From Paraburkholderia sacchari (GTDB taxonomy: Bacteria > Pseudomonadota > Gammaproteobacteria > Burkholderiales > Burkholderiaceae), in contig NZ_JTDB02000002.1 of assembly GCF_000785435.2 (NCBI RefSeq), positions 972,284-1,036,283 of the forward strand: a stretch of DNA of 64,000 bases, given 5' to 3'. The first letter of the stretch is position 1; the number at the start of each line of letters is the position of its first letter. The notes beneath the pieces are model-generated. The model saw only the letters and a list, made by a program, of their open reading frames with translations. It was not told the DNA's origin and did no database searches. Shown here in pieces: positions 1 through 7,999 of the stretch. The position numbers and the translations under genes were made by a program.

Positions 1-420
1 GGCCAAGGTAGCGGTGGCCAGGGTAACGGAGGCCAAGGGAGCGGAGGCCAGGGTAGTGGCGGCCATGGCAACGGCGGTCAGGGAAGCGGCGGCCAGGGAA
101 GCGGCGGCCATGGCAACGGCGGTCAGGGAAGCGGAGGCCACGGTAGCGGTGGCCAAGGTAGCGGCGGCCAAGGTAGCGGTGGCCAAGGTAGCGGCGGCCA
201 AGGTAGCGGCGGCCAAGGTAGCGGAGGCCAAGGTAGCGGAGGCCAAGGTAGCGGCGGCCAGGGTAGCGGTGGTCACGGTAGTGGTGGCCAGGGTAACGGC
301 GCCAACGGTAACGGAGGCCAAGGGAGCGGAGGCCAGGGTAGTGGCGGTCAGGGCAACGGTGGTCAAGGTAGCGGCGGCCACGGCAACGGCGGTCAAGGCA
401 ACGGCAACGGCGGCGGGCAC
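1..420 (+). repeat. 15-bp tandem coding repeat (Gly-rich array)
   Basis: About 27 imperfect copies of a 15-bp unit (GGCCAAGGTAGCGGC and variants) run head to tail. Differences between copies are mostly synonymous or exchange Gln/His and Ser/Asn, which shows selection on the peptide. Blocks of several units are identical (for example around 150-240), so copy number could change by slippage or recombination. Confidence 0.85.
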
Positions 421-435
421 GGCGGTACGCACTAG
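1..435 (+). CDS. Glycine-rich pentapeptide-repeat protein, 3' end (partial)
   Basis: Frame 1 is open from the first base to a TAG at 433-435, so the start lies outside the window. The visible 144 residues are almost entirely a five-residue repeat of the form G-[Q/H]-G-[S/N]-G, encoded by a 15-bp DNA repeat, and end in GGGHGGTH. No transmembrane, enzymatic or anchoring motif is visible in this part. Such sequence is expected to be disordered and is typical of secreted or surface-exposed low-complexity proteins, but the missing N-terminus would be needed to tell. The alternative frame with a start at 14 gives an Ala/Val/Lys-rich product that is only a by-product of the repeat. The function is not recognised. 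The reading frame is well supported because codon third positions vary (GGC/GGT/GGA, CAA/CAG, AGC/AGT) while the peptide stays constant. Confidence 0.7.
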   Translation, partial: GQGSGGQGNGGQGSGGQGSGGHGNGGQGSGGQGSGGHGNGGQGSGGHGSGGQGSGGQGSGGQGSGGQGSGGQGSGGQGSGGQGSGGQGSGGHGSGGQGNGANGNGGQGSGGQGSGGQGNGGQGSGGHGNGGQGNGNGGGHGGTH

Positions 436-848
436 AAATCAATCGGCTGCGGGCGCCTGGAATGCCCTTGCAATGAACAGTCACACCTCGCGACTGCCTG
501 CTCCAGGAATCCTCCCCCCTTCACGGGGCGGAGGATTTTCAGCCTGAAAAAGCGCATTCTCTCCGTGTGAAAGCGGGGCTGAGTAAACGGTGAAAATTCC
601 CGAAAGTCACAGGTCCAGGCGACGCCTATACGGCTGGCTATCCCAACAGGGCAAGCCCATCTGCCGCCACAAAACGCGATTTCCATTAATCCGCAAAGTC
701 GGAGCCACGTAGCCTGTGCGTGCGGCACGACCTTGTCGCTGGCATGCCCCGCTCGGTAATTCTGTCCAGGTTAATGCAGTGGACCTGATGCAGCGGGCCG
801 ACCCCGACCGAATCTTGACTTACTGATTACCGTCGAACGGGGAACATC
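436..848. other. Intergenic region without a convincing gene
   Basis: About 410 bp separate the glycine-rich gene from the first small ORF. A minus-strand ORF of 98 codons (432-728) crosses the region but has no recognisable family and no good ribosome binding site. A GC-rich hairpin is present at 508-537. Nothing else could be supported. Confidence 0.5.
508..539 (+). terminator. Hairpin downstream of the glycine-rich gene
   Basis: AATCCTCC at 508-515 is exactly complementary to GGAGGATT at 530-537. The intervening bases (CCCC and GGGG) extend the pairing, and TTTT follows at 536-539. It may be a weak intrinsic terminator about 75 bp after the stop codon. Subterminal hairpins of this look also occur at the ends of IS200/IS605-type elements, but no tnpA or tnpB remnant could be read here. 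Confidence 0.35.
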
Positions 849-1049
849 GTGAAAGCCATGTTAGATACGACGCTGTATGTGCTCGCGCACGGACACGCCC
901 CGCGCGGACATGCAAACATTTCACGTCCCCGCCGCGTAATGCGGAAATTGATGACAATTTTTGTTCACGCGATGATGCACAGCGACGCGAAGAAAGCGAC
1001 AGCAGAAGCAAAGCGACGCAATGTAACCCTCATCATGCTGTGCTCATGA
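849..1049 (+). CDS. Hypothetical small basic protein (66 aa)
   Basis: A 66-codon ORF starts at GTG 849 with a GGGGA-type ribosome binding site just upstream; an in-frame ATG follows at codon 4. The product is basic and Met/Ala-rich in its C-terminal half and has no recognised domain or signal peptide. Its TGA (1047-1049) lies inside the ATGATGA that starts the next small ORF, an arrangement typical of translationally coupled genes. Minus-strand ORFs overlap this stretch, so it could be spurious. The coupling is the main reason for listing it. Confidence 0.3.
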   Translation: MKAMLDTTLYVLAHGHAPRGHANISRPRRVMRKLMTIFVHAMMHSDAKKATAEAKRRNVTLIMLCS

Positions 1050-1183
1050 TGAGCGCATTCACTTTCTGGCTGTCGAGCGTGATGGCAGGTGCTGGATTCG
1101 GTACGTCCAATCTGTTTGGAGATCTGTTCATCTGGTCGTCCGTACTGCTGCTGCTTGTGTCGATCGCACTCGATATCGAATAG
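1046..1183 (+). CDS. Hypothetical single-pass small membrane protein (45 aa)
   Basis: ATG at 1046 overlaps the stop codon of the preceding ORF and opens 45 codons ending in TAG at 1181-1183. The product has an N-terminal FTFWLSSVMAGAGFG segment and a second hydrophobic run (WSSVLLLLVSIALDIE) near the C-terminus, so it should insert in the inner membrane. No family is recognised. The ORF is below usual annotation cut-offs and would often be missed. A coupled pair of a small basic and a small membrane protein may be real, but nothing beyond overlap and hydrophobicity supports a function. Confidence 0.35.
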   Translation: MMSAFTFWLSSVMAGAGFGTSNLFGDLFIWSSVLLLLVSIALDIE

Positions 1184-1316
1184 CCCGGCCTGTAACCTCG
1201 TTCTCGTCGGCGACCACGAGCAGCCGTTTCGCGATCTCGTCGTGCTCAACACGTCCGCTCCAACGGCCCAAAAACTCGGCCGATGATGAAGCCCGCGAGT
1301 GCATCGAGCATGAAAG

Positions 1317-2537
1317 CTATTGTGCCGAAATGAATCCGCTATTTTGGCGATGAACGACCATCGTGGCCGTTCTCGACGACCCGGCTGCGCGACGCACGGC
1401 GATTACCAGCAGCGCGATCAGGACAAACGGAGCAATTTGAACATGCAGCCCGGTCGCCACCGGGTCCATCGCCAGCGGTAATAGCCACGCCGCCACGAGG
1501 ACTTCCCGTTCACCGCGTAGCCAGCTTGTGCGCAAGCCAGCCAGTGCTAGCCAGCCGATTGGAAACGCTAACCATGCGAGGTCATAGTCATATATGTAAG
1601 GGCTGCAAAGGAATGTCGCTGCAAACAGGGCGGCGCCGCGCAGTTCGCAGTCAGCGCAACGGCGCCAGACGTACCACACGGCAAACACGGCGCCCGCAGC
1701 GACCAGGCCATGCACGGCGTACGCGCCGATGACGGGCGTGCCGAGTAATCGCAGGAACGCGAAGACGCTCGGCATCTTGGCCCAGGGGAGTACGCCGCTT
1801 TCGAGAAAGTGCCGCGCATCACCCAGGCTGGAAATACATCCGCTGATCGTGGCGGTCCCCAGCACGGCGGTACCGAGACCGAAGAAGCACAAGGCAGTCA
1901 AAGCGGCGGAGATCAATGTCCGCCATGCGCCGATCGCGAGTAATGCGACCGGAAATAACACGGCAAGTTGCGGCTTCAGGGTGAGCAGTCCGATGAACAC
2001 GCCGGCCACGATGGGCCGCCGCCTGAGGCAAAGCATCGCGGCCCCGGCGAGCGCCGCCGTGAGGAATGCGTTCTGCCCATGAAAGACGTTCATCCACAAG
2101 CCGGGGAACGCCGCGAGACACCACCTCGCTGTCGTGTTGAAGGCGATGCGACGCAAGACCACCAGATAACAGATCAGCGTCGACAGAATGAAGGTCAAAT
2201 ATGCCGCCAGGTAGGGCAATAGTGCCAGTGGCAGTACGACCAGATAGAAGCTGGGTGGATAGTACCAGGCGAAGATTGACTGCGAAGCAGGCACCGCGAC
2301 CTGCACGGCCTTGAATAGCGACGGGAGGTTATAGGCATCCTCAGCATGCCCGGCAAGTGCGATATGAGAGGCAGCCCAAAACGCAATAAAGTCGGCGCCG
2401 AGAGGTTTGCCTTGCGGGTCCAGCCTATCCTTCGACAGGAGCACCCAGGCAATGAAGACGACCACAATCAAACCCAGCACGATTCGTGGGTAGATTTTGA
2501 TTCGCTCCCGATTCAGCCAGTGCGTACTGCGGCCCAT
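1317..2537 (-). CDS. GT87 (DUF2029) membrane glycosyltransferase, paralogue 1
   Basis: This 406-residue polytopic membrane protein belongs to glycosyltransferase family 87 (DUF2029), GT-C enzymes that transfer sugars from polyprenyl-phosphate donors on the outer face of the inner membrane; mycobacterial PimE is the named example. After the first membrane helix it has GADFIAFWAASHIALAG, with the acidic residue expected for GT-C catalysis. It then has WYYPPSFYL, GQNAFLTAAL and LKPQLAVLFP, a signature shared by all five paralogues in this window. The ATG is preceded by GGAGGAG. It follows the Crp-type regulator gene on the same strand, with a perfect 21-bp palindrome between them. Sugar and acceptor cannot be told from sequence. 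Confidence 0.8.
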   Translation of the reverse strand: MGRSTHWLNRERIKIYPRIVLGLIVVVFIAWVLLSKDRLDPQGKPLGADFIAFWAASHIALAGHAEDAYNLPSLFKAVQVAVPASQSIFAWYYPPSFYLVVLPLALLPYLAAYLTFILSTLICYLVVLRRIAFNTTARWCLAAFPGLWMNVFHGQNAFLTAALAGAAMLCLRRRPIVAGVFIGLLTLKPQLAVLFPVALLAIGAWRTLISAALTALCFFGLGTAVLGTATISGCISSLGDARHFLESGVLPWAKMPSVFAFLRLLGTPVIGAYAVHGLVAAGAVFAVWYVWRRCADCELRGAALFAATFLCSPYIYDYDLAWLAFPIGWLALAGLRTSWLRGEREVLVAAWLLPLAMDPVATGLHVQIAPFVLIALLVIAVRRAAGSSRTATMVVHRQNSGFISAQ

Positions 2538-2570
2538 GAACGACTCCTCCGCAATTCCTGCTTCTGCATT

Positions 2571-2591
2571 GATTCCACCAACGGTGGAATC
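2571..2591. promoter_or_regulatory. Perfect inverted repeat, operator-like
   Basis: GATTCCACC (2571-2579), spacer AAC, then GGTGGAATC (2583-2591) form a perfect 9-bp inverted repeat. Its near edge lies 33 bp upstream of the start codon of the GT87 gene that reads leftwards. There is no T-run on either side, so it looks more like a protein-binding site than a terminator. It does not resemble the TGTGA-N6-TCACA Crp consensus. Confidence 0.45.
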
Positions 2592-2705
2592 GTGACAGTT
2601 TGGGGGCGTTGGAGGTGAATGTTTGTCGGGAAACGAACCAACATGGCTTCTTTTTGCGTTTAGCTCATCGCTCGCCGCAACGATGCCGCTTTCGTGTGCA
2701 ACGCT

Positions 2706-3437
2706 TTACTCCACCTTTTCTTCGTGAAGGAGTGGCAGGAGGCGGTCGAACTCGCGGCGCACGAGGCCGTAGCACTCGCAGGCTCGGGCTTCGAGACCCT
2801 TGCGGTCGAGCACGCGGATGCGGCCGCGGCTGTGATGGATAAGGCCATCGCCATGCAGCTTGCCGGCCGCTTCGGTGACGCCTTCGCGGCGCACGCCAAG
2901 CATGTCGGCGATGAGCTGCTGCGTGACCATCAGGTCGTTCGAGGCTACGCGGTCCACTTCGATCAGCAGCCAGCGGCAGAGTTGCTGGCTGAGCGAATGA
3001 TGGCGGTTACAGGCCGCAGTTTGTGCCACCTGCGTGAGCAGTACGTGCATATAGAGCAGCATGAGGCGGCGCAGGAAGTCCGAACGTGCGAAGTGTTGCC
3101 TGAGATCTTGCGCACTCATGCGATACGCAAAGCCCGTGCATTGCACCTGCACGCGATTGGGCATGGCTTCGCCGCCCGTGAGCACGGGCACGCCGGTCAT
3201 GCCTTCGCGGCCGATCGCAGCGATTTCCATCGAACTGCCGTCTTGCATCGTCGAGAGTATGGAGATGATCGCGGTGGTCGGAAAATAGACGTGGTGAATG
3301 CGCTGGCCGGAATCGCAAAGCAATTGCTCGGTACGTAGATGAACGAGTTCGAGGTGCGGTGCGAGTGCGTGCCATTCGTGTGACGGCAAGGCGCCGAGCA
3401 AGTGGTTGCCGTGCAGATCCGATTGAAAGGCTAGCAT
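2706..3437 (-). CDS. Crp/Fnr-family transcriptional regulator
   Basis: The 243-residue product has the layout of the Crp/Fnr family. An N-terminal cyclic-nucleotide-binding-like beta-roll covers about residues 15-130 (for example VHLRTEQLLCDSGQRIHHVYF and MEIAAIGREGMTGVPVL). A C-terminal helix-turn-helix follows around residues 170-215 (VTQQLIADMLGVRREGVTEAAGKL). Cysteines typical of an Fnr iron-sulfur cluster are not seen at the N-terminus, so an oxygen sensor of Fnr type is unlikely, and the effector is unknown. Proteins of this subgroup are common in Burkholderiaceae. It lies upstream of, and on the same strand as, the first GT87 gene and may regulate neighbouring envelope genes. Confidence 0.8.
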   Translation of the reverse strand: MLAFQSDLHGNHLLGALPSHEWHALAPHLELVHLRTEQLLCDSGQRIHHVYFPTTAIISILSTMQDGSSMEIAAIGREGMTGVPVLTGGEAMPNRVQVQCTGFAYRMSAQDLRQHFARSDFLRRLMLLYMHVLLTQVAQTAACNRHHSLSQQLCRWLLIEVDRVASNDLMVTQQLIADMLGVRREGVTEAAGKLHGDGLIHHSRGRIRVLDRKGLEARACECYGLVRREFDRLLPLLHEEKVE

Positions 3438-3914
3438 GATGGTCCCCGTGCGAAGCGGCTTTTTCCGCCTCCTGTTTTGTCATTTCGGCCGCCGAACCGC
3501 TTGTTGTTGGTCGCTTCCCATCGCGGCTGCTGGCTCGTCTTGCCGACCCCGTAGGCCCCACTGCGTTCGCGATATCGGTTGTATGCGTCACGCTGTATGG
3601 CCTATTCGGCCAAGCACGGTATGTGCCAGTGCGCTGCAAACCGCGAGCGCGCGGGCTTTGGAGAGCGTTACGGCGCGAACTCGCCGACGTACCCCCGATT
3701 TTTTGTTTCAGATATGTACGACGCGTCACCCGAGCACTGCTGCCGCCCGAACTTGATTAGCTTGCAAATCATTGAATTGATTTGATTATTCTTCGTCTCG
3801 GCGGGGCGGCGCAAATGACTCCATGCTGAAACACGCTCGCCCGGAGCGCCGTCCGCATAGCCGGGACGTGCGTGGAATCGTTCGGATTTGATTCAACGTT
3901 GCACTGCAGGCGCG
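3438..3914. other. Intergenic region
   Basis: About 480 bp separate the regulator from the end of the GT2 gene. A 106-codon plus-strand ORF at 3436-3756 has a Cys/Arg/Ser-rich composition unlike real proteins and no family, so it is not called. An AT-rich stretch near 3755-3795 may hold the promoter of the regulator gene. Confidence 0.4.
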
Positions 3915-4754
3915 TCACGCTCCCCGCGCAAACACCGCCCGCTTTATCCGCTGCAACGCCGCGTAGGGCGTCACGAAATGCAGCGCGCTTTTCGCAAGCC
4001 CCGCCCAGTCCCGCCAGTTCAGTATGTTCAGATAGTGCGCTTGCAAACGCAGCGTGGACACAATCTGCCGCCGCCGTTTGGTTGCGCTGATACCGCCTTC
4101 GTTGAGCTCGTAATAAAGCCCGAGCTCAGGCAGATTCGCGCAGTCGTAGCGTTCCATCAGCCGCAAAAACAAATCGAGGTCCTCGGCGGCCGGATACTGC
4201 ACGCGATAATTCCCCACCGCCAACACCGCGTCGATTCTCAGCATCACCGAAGGATGCACGAGAGGCGAGCGCAGCATGCGCGTGCGGCGCAGCGTGCGCG
4301 CGTCGGCGGCGGGGCGCAGCATGAAGAGCGGCGCGCCGGCGCGATTCACCACTTGCGTCCACGTACCGAGCGCGGCCAGCCTTGGCTCGGCTTCCATGCG
4401 CGCGCGCTGCTTCGCAAGCCGCTGCGGCGCGGCGAGGTCGCCCGAATCGATCCGCGCCGCGTAGCGGAAGCCACGCGCCGCAAGCGCTTCCACGCCAGCC
4501 TTGAGTGCCCGCTCGATGCCGCCGTTTTGCGGCATGCGCAGCACTTCGATCTGCATGCCCGGAACGTTCGGCGCAACGATCGGCGGCATGCTGCCGTCGT
4601 CGACGACTAGCGCGTACACCGGCGCGTCTTCCTCGAACGAGGCGAGCGTGCGCTCGACGTCGGCCTGGCCATTGAAGGCGGGCATCAGCACGGCCACATC
4701 GGCGAGTGCGCCGGTGCGTGCATCGGCTTGTGTGGCGGCGGGGGAATTCGTCAT
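3915..4754 (-). CDS. Family 2 glycosyltransferase
   Basis: A 279-residue GT-A fold glycosyltransferase. The start MTNSPAATQ was chosen because its ATG overlaps the flippase stop codon (ATGA at 4751-4754); a longer version starting further upstream would run through the flippase gene. Visible signatures are AVLMPAFNGQADVERTLASF near residue 18, VVDDGS near 48-53, an IDSGD motif near 100-104 in the place of DxD, and a C-terminal EDLDLFLRL (ED motif) typical of inverting GT2 enzymes. It probably adds a sugar to a lipid-linked oligosaccharide on the cytoplasmic side and works with the adjacent flippase. The sugar specificity is unknown. Confidence 0.85.
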   Translation of the reverse strand: MTNSPAATQADARTGALADVAVLMPAFNGQADVERTLASFEEDAPVYALVVDDGSMPPIVAPNVPGMQIEVLRMPQNGGIERALKAGVEALAARGFRYAARIDSGDLAAPQRLAKQRARMEAEPRLAALGTWTQVVNRAGAPLFMLRPAADARTLRRTRMLRSPLVHPSVMLRIDAVLAVGNYRVQYPAAEDLDLFLRLMERYDCANLPELGLYYELNEGGISATKRRRQIVSTLRLQAHYLNILNWRDWAGLAKSALHFVTPYAALQRIKRAVFARGA

Positions 4755-6013
4755 GAAGCCAATTTGAAGCGGATGTAGTAGAAGTTCACGCAAGCCGCCG
4801 CGAGATAGCCGAACGCGAGCCCGACAAGCGCGCCGTAGGACCCCATGCGCGGAATCGCCACGAGGTTCACGGCGAACGCCACCGCGAGCGCGAGCAGCCA
4901 TTTGGCGAGCAGCACGAACTTCGCCTGATATTTGAGCACGACGAGGTTGCCGATCGCTTCGATGCCCGCGGGCAGCGAAAGCCACACAGCCCAGCGGAAG
5001 ATGCTGATCGCGCCCGCATAGTCCGGCCCGAACACGTGGCCGATGATAAATCCGGCGAGCGCATCAAGGACGATTGCGCCCGCAACCATCAGCGCGGCGG
5101 TCATCGCGAAGAGGCGCATGAGGTTGCGGCGCAGTTGCGCGGTCTGCTGCACGCGATAGACGAAGGCGGGCGCGATCGTCTGCGAGAGCATGAGCGCGAG
5201 CGTGATCCAGTTTTCGTTGAGCTGCTGTGCGGCGGAGTAGCGGCCGAGATCGGCGAACGAGATGGTGCGCTCGAGCATGAGCCGGTCGAGCTTCAGGAAC
5301 AGGTACATGCAGATGAGCCCGAGCCAGAATACGGTGCCCGCCGTTGCGAAATGCTTGAAGAGCGCGCGGTCCACGTGCCAGCCGAGCTTGCCGCCGTGCT
5401 GACGCCGGAAATAGAGCACGAGCGCCGCGCCGATGGCCGCCGATTCGAGCGCCCAGAGCCAGCCGAAGCTGGCGGGCGCGAAGGCCGCGCGCGCGAGCAG
5501 GAACACGAGCAGCGCCTTGACCACGGCCGTGCTCATGCTCGCGAGCAACTGCGGCTTGCTGTACGTCATGCTCTGCAGCCAGGCGTTGATCACGCCGACA
5601 AAGGGCTCGCGAAACAGCATGGTGACGGCGAGCCCGGCGAGCATCGCGCCCACGAGCGGGTCGGTCACGCCCAGCGCGATGCCGCCCCAGGTGATGACGA
5701 GCGCCGCCGCCGAGACGCCGATGCGCAGCGCGAAGGCGCTGCCGAGCACCGTGCCGAGTTCCTCGCGAGGTTTGTTCACGATGGTCGGCACGAGAATTTC
5801 GGCGCCGCAGACCCAGGTGATGGGCGCGAGCACGAGCAGCAGCGTGTTCGCGTATTGCCATTTGCCGAACACATCCGGCCCGAAATAGCGCGCGAGCACG
5901 CCGCTAATGACGATGGCCACGGCGATCTGCGTGATGCGCTCCAGGCCGAGCCACACGATGTTTGCGAACGCGCGGCGGACGTCCGGGTTCGCGTAGCGTT
6001 TGAGGCTCAGCAT
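4751..6013 (-). CDS. Polysaccharide flippase, Wzx/MATE-like (lipopolysaccharide biosynthesis protein)
   Basis: An approximately 420-residue protein with about 12-14 hydrophobic segments, of the polysaccharide-transport (PST/Wzx) branch of the MOP superfamily. It starts MLSLKRYANPDVRRAFANIVWLGLERITQIAVAI, with helix 1 right after a short basic N-terminus. Wzx proteins flip undecaprenyl-diphosphate-linked sugar units across the inner membrane. The ATG at 6013 fits the family best; a GTG three codons upstream is possible, and no strong ribosome binding site decides between them. The gene overlaps the downstream GT2 gene by 4 bp, so the two form an operon. No Wzy polymerase or Wzz is visible nearby, so this could serve a short repeat-unit product or act with genes elsewhere. 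Confidence 0.8.
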   Translation of the reverse strand: MLSLKRYANPDVRRAFANIVWLGLERITQIAVAIVISGVLARYFGPDVFGKWQYANTLLLVLAPITWVCGAEILVPTIVNKPREELGTVLGSAFALRIGVSAAALVITWGGIALGVTDPLVGAMLAGLAVTMLFREPFVGVINAWLQSMTYSKPQLLASMSTAVVKALLVFLLARAAFAPASFGWLWALESAAIGAALVLYFRRQHGGKLGWHVDRALFKHFATAGTVFWLGLICMYLFLKLDRLMLERTISFADLGRYSAAQQLNENWITLALMLSQTIAPAFVYRVQQTAQLRRNLMRLFAMTAALMVAGAIVLDALAGFIIGHVFGPDYAGAISIFRWAVWLSLPAGIEAIGNLVVLKYQAKFVLLAKWLLALAVAFAVNLVAIPRMGSYGALVGLAFGYLAAACVNFYYIRFKLAS

Positions 6014-6333
6014 CGGCGGAACACGCCCGTCGTACCCGTGGCGCCTGCGTTGAGGCAGGCACGCTGCGTGCTGAGCCATGCGCCCAGGTCCCGCCCCACC
6101 AGATCCGGCGCGGTTTTTGTCGTCTGAAGGAAACGGTGAGGCATTAAAATAGGTGCGTAATCAGCAGATGACCAACAGGTAACCAACAAGAGCCCCGGCC
6201 GGACGACGGCCGACGCCAAAAAACGGCAATTATAGTTGTAACGATTCCGACTTTTCGTAACCACCGGCCCCGTCAGCCGGTGGAACCGTGTTACGAATAC
6301 ATTCCGACTTTCTATCGCACTGTGAGCCTCACT
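6014..6333. promoter_or_regulatory. Divergent intergenic region between flippase and manB
   Basis: About 320 bp lie between two divergently transcribed operons, so promoters in both directions must be here. An AT-richer stretch near 6220-6260, with TTATAG and TTGTAA elements, is a candidate, but no well-spaced -35/-10 pair can be assigned with confidence. Confidence 0.4.
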
Positions 6334-7728
6334 ATGATTTCTCAATCGATTTTTAAGGCCTATGACATCCGTGGCGTCATCGGCAAGACGCTCGACACCG
6401 ACACCGCACGCGCGATCGGTCGGGCGTTTGGCAGCGAGGTGCGTGCGCAGGGCGGCGATGCGGTGGTGATCGCGCGGGACGGTCGTATTTCGGGGCCAGA
6501 TCTTTCGGCGGCGCTGGCCGATGGCCTGCGCGCTGCGGGCGTGGATGTTGTCAACGTGGGCATGGTGCCCACGCCGGTCGGCTATTTCGCGGCCAGCGTG
6601 CCGCTCAAGCTCGCCTCGGGCGAGCGCAGCATCGACTCGTGCATCGTGGTCACGGGCAGCCACAATCCGCCCGACTACAACGGCTTCAAGATGGTCCTGC
6701 GCGGCAAGGCCATCTACGGCGAGCAGATCCAGGCGCTGTATCAGCGCATCGTCGACGAGCGTTTCGAGTCGGGCGCGGGCACCTATGCCGACTACGATAT
6801 CGCCGATGAATACATCGCGCGCATCGTGGGCGACGTGAAGCTGGCGCGCCCGATGAAGATCGTCGTGGACACCGGCAATGGCGTGGCGGGTGCGCTCGCG
6901 CCGCGTCTGTTCAAGGCGCTCGGCTGCGAACTGGTCGAGCTCTTCACCGAAGTCGATGGCACCTTCCCGAACCACCATCCGGATCCGGCTCACCCTGAGA
7001 ATCTCCAGGACGTGATCCGCGCGCTCAAGGAAACCGATGCCGAAGTGGGCTTCGCGTTCGACGGCGACGGCGACCGCCTCGGCGTGGTGACGAAGGACGG
7101 CGAGATCATCTACCCGGATCGCCAGCTCATGCTGTTCGCGGAGGAAGTGCTTTCGCGCAATCCGGGCAAGCAGATCATTTACGACGTGAAGTGCACGCGC
7201 AATCTCGCGAAGTGGGTGAAGGAGAAGGGCGGCGAGCCGCTCATGTGGAAGACGGGCCACTCGCTCGTGAAGGCGAAGCTGCGCGAGACCGGCGCGCCGC
7301 TGGCGGGCGAAATGAGCGGCCACGTGTTCTTCAAGGACCGCTGGTACGGTTTCGACGACGGCCTGTACACGGGCGCGCGCCTGCTCGAGATCCTGACGCG
7401 CGTGGCCGACCCGAGCAAGCTGCTCAACGGCCTGCCGAATTCGCACTCCACGCCGGAACTGCAGCTCAAGCTCGAAGAGGGCGAGAACTTCGCGCTGATC
7501 GCGAAGCTCCAGCAGAACGCGAAGTTCACGGGCGCCGACGACGTCATCACGATCGACGGCCTGCGCGTGGAGTATCCGGACGGCTTCGGTCTCGCACGTT
7601 CGTCGAACACGACGCCGGTCGTGGTCATGCGTTTCGAGGCCGATAACGATGCAGCGCTTGCGCGCATTCAGGCTGACTTCAAGCGTGTGATTCTGGCCGA
7701 GAAGCCGGATGCGAAGCTGCCGTTTTGA
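6334..7728 (+). CDS. manB: Phosphomannomutase/phosphoglucomutase
   Basis: A 464-residue member of the alpha-D-phosphohexomutase family that interconverts hexose-6-phosphate and hexose-1-phosphate, feeding GDP-mannose or UDP-glucose synthesis. The start MISQSIFKAYDIRG is standard for the family. The catalytic phosphoserine is Ser109 in TGSHNP, the metal-binding loop DGDGDR is at about 243-248, the sugar-binding GEMSGH is near 325 and the phosphate-binding RSSNTTP is near 425. It resembles AlgC/ManB bifunctional enzymes. It is monocistronic, with a strong terminator just after it. Its position between the Wzx/GT2 operon and the GT87/acyltransferase genes fits a role in precursor supply for the surface glycan. 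Confidence 0.95.
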   Translation: MISQSIFKAYDIRGVIGKTLDTDTARAIGRAFGSEVRAQGGDAVVIARDGRISGPDLSAALADGLRAAGVDVVNVGMVPTPVGYFAASVPLKLASGERSIDSCIVVTGSHNPPDYNGFKMVLRGKAIYGEQIQALYQRIVDERFESGAGTYADYDIADEYIARIVGDVKLARPMKIVVDTGNGVAGALAPRLFKALGCELVELFTEVDGTFPNHHPDPAHPENLQDVIRALKETDAEVGFAFDGDGDRLGVVTKDGEIIYPDRQLMLFAEEVLSRNPGKQIIYDVKCTRNLAKWVKEKGGEPLMWKTGHSLVKAKLRETGAPLAGEMSGHVFFKDRWYGFDDGLYTGARLLEILTRVADPSKLLNGLPNSHSTPELQLKLEEGENFALIAKLQQNAKFTGADDVITIDGLRVEYPDGFGLARSSNTTPVVVMRFEADNDAALARIQADFKRVILAEKPDAKLPF

Positions 7729-7783
7729 GGCTTCAGTGTGCGTTTGATGCAGTCCTGAAGCTGTATTAGAAGTAGGGCTTAAC

Positions 7784-7823
7784 GTGGCGCCGCGCGGTTT
7801 TACCGCCCGGCGCCGCACTTTTT
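7784..7823 (+). terminator. Rho-independent terminator after manB
   Basis: GTGGCGCCGCGCGGT (7784-7798) pairs with ACCGCCCGGCGCCGC (7802-7816) with one internal mismatch and one G-U pair, followed by a run of five T (7819-7823). It is a strong intrinsic terminator 55 bp after the stop codon. Confidence 0.85.
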
Positions 7824-7881
7824 CTGAGCCTGGCTCCTCATGGGCCTCCTGCGACGACCCCTAAATAACCCGCCTGGTGGA

Positions 7882-7934
7882 CGGCTGATCGTTTGACTTG
7901 CTATACGGGTGTTCGCTGGCACACACCTCGTTTC
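7882..7934 (+). promoter_or_regulatory. Conserved leader upstream of GT87 paralogue 2
   Basis: This stretch aligns with 10455-10506, upstream of the second tandem acyltransferase gene. Its core CGGGTGTTCGCTGGCACACA (7906-7925) matches 19 of 20 bases. Both copies lie 65-95 bp upstream of a TTG start. Duplicated upstream DNA with a conserved core points to a shared promoter or operator, or to a remnant of a gene-plus-leader duplication. Confidence 0.45.
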
Positions 7935-7999
7935 GCTTTCCCCATACACAATCTCCGAACAGGTGAATCGCCACACATAACATACCGATCGGGGGCCTC

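Noticed and set aside
1..420. Regular repeats that might be a CRISPR array
   Set aside because: The repeat is a continuous 15-bp in-frame coding unit with no unique spacers.
3436..3756. 106-codon plus-strand ORF between the regulator and GT2 gene
   Set aside because: Cys/Arg/Ser-rich composition, no ribosome binding site and no family resemblance.
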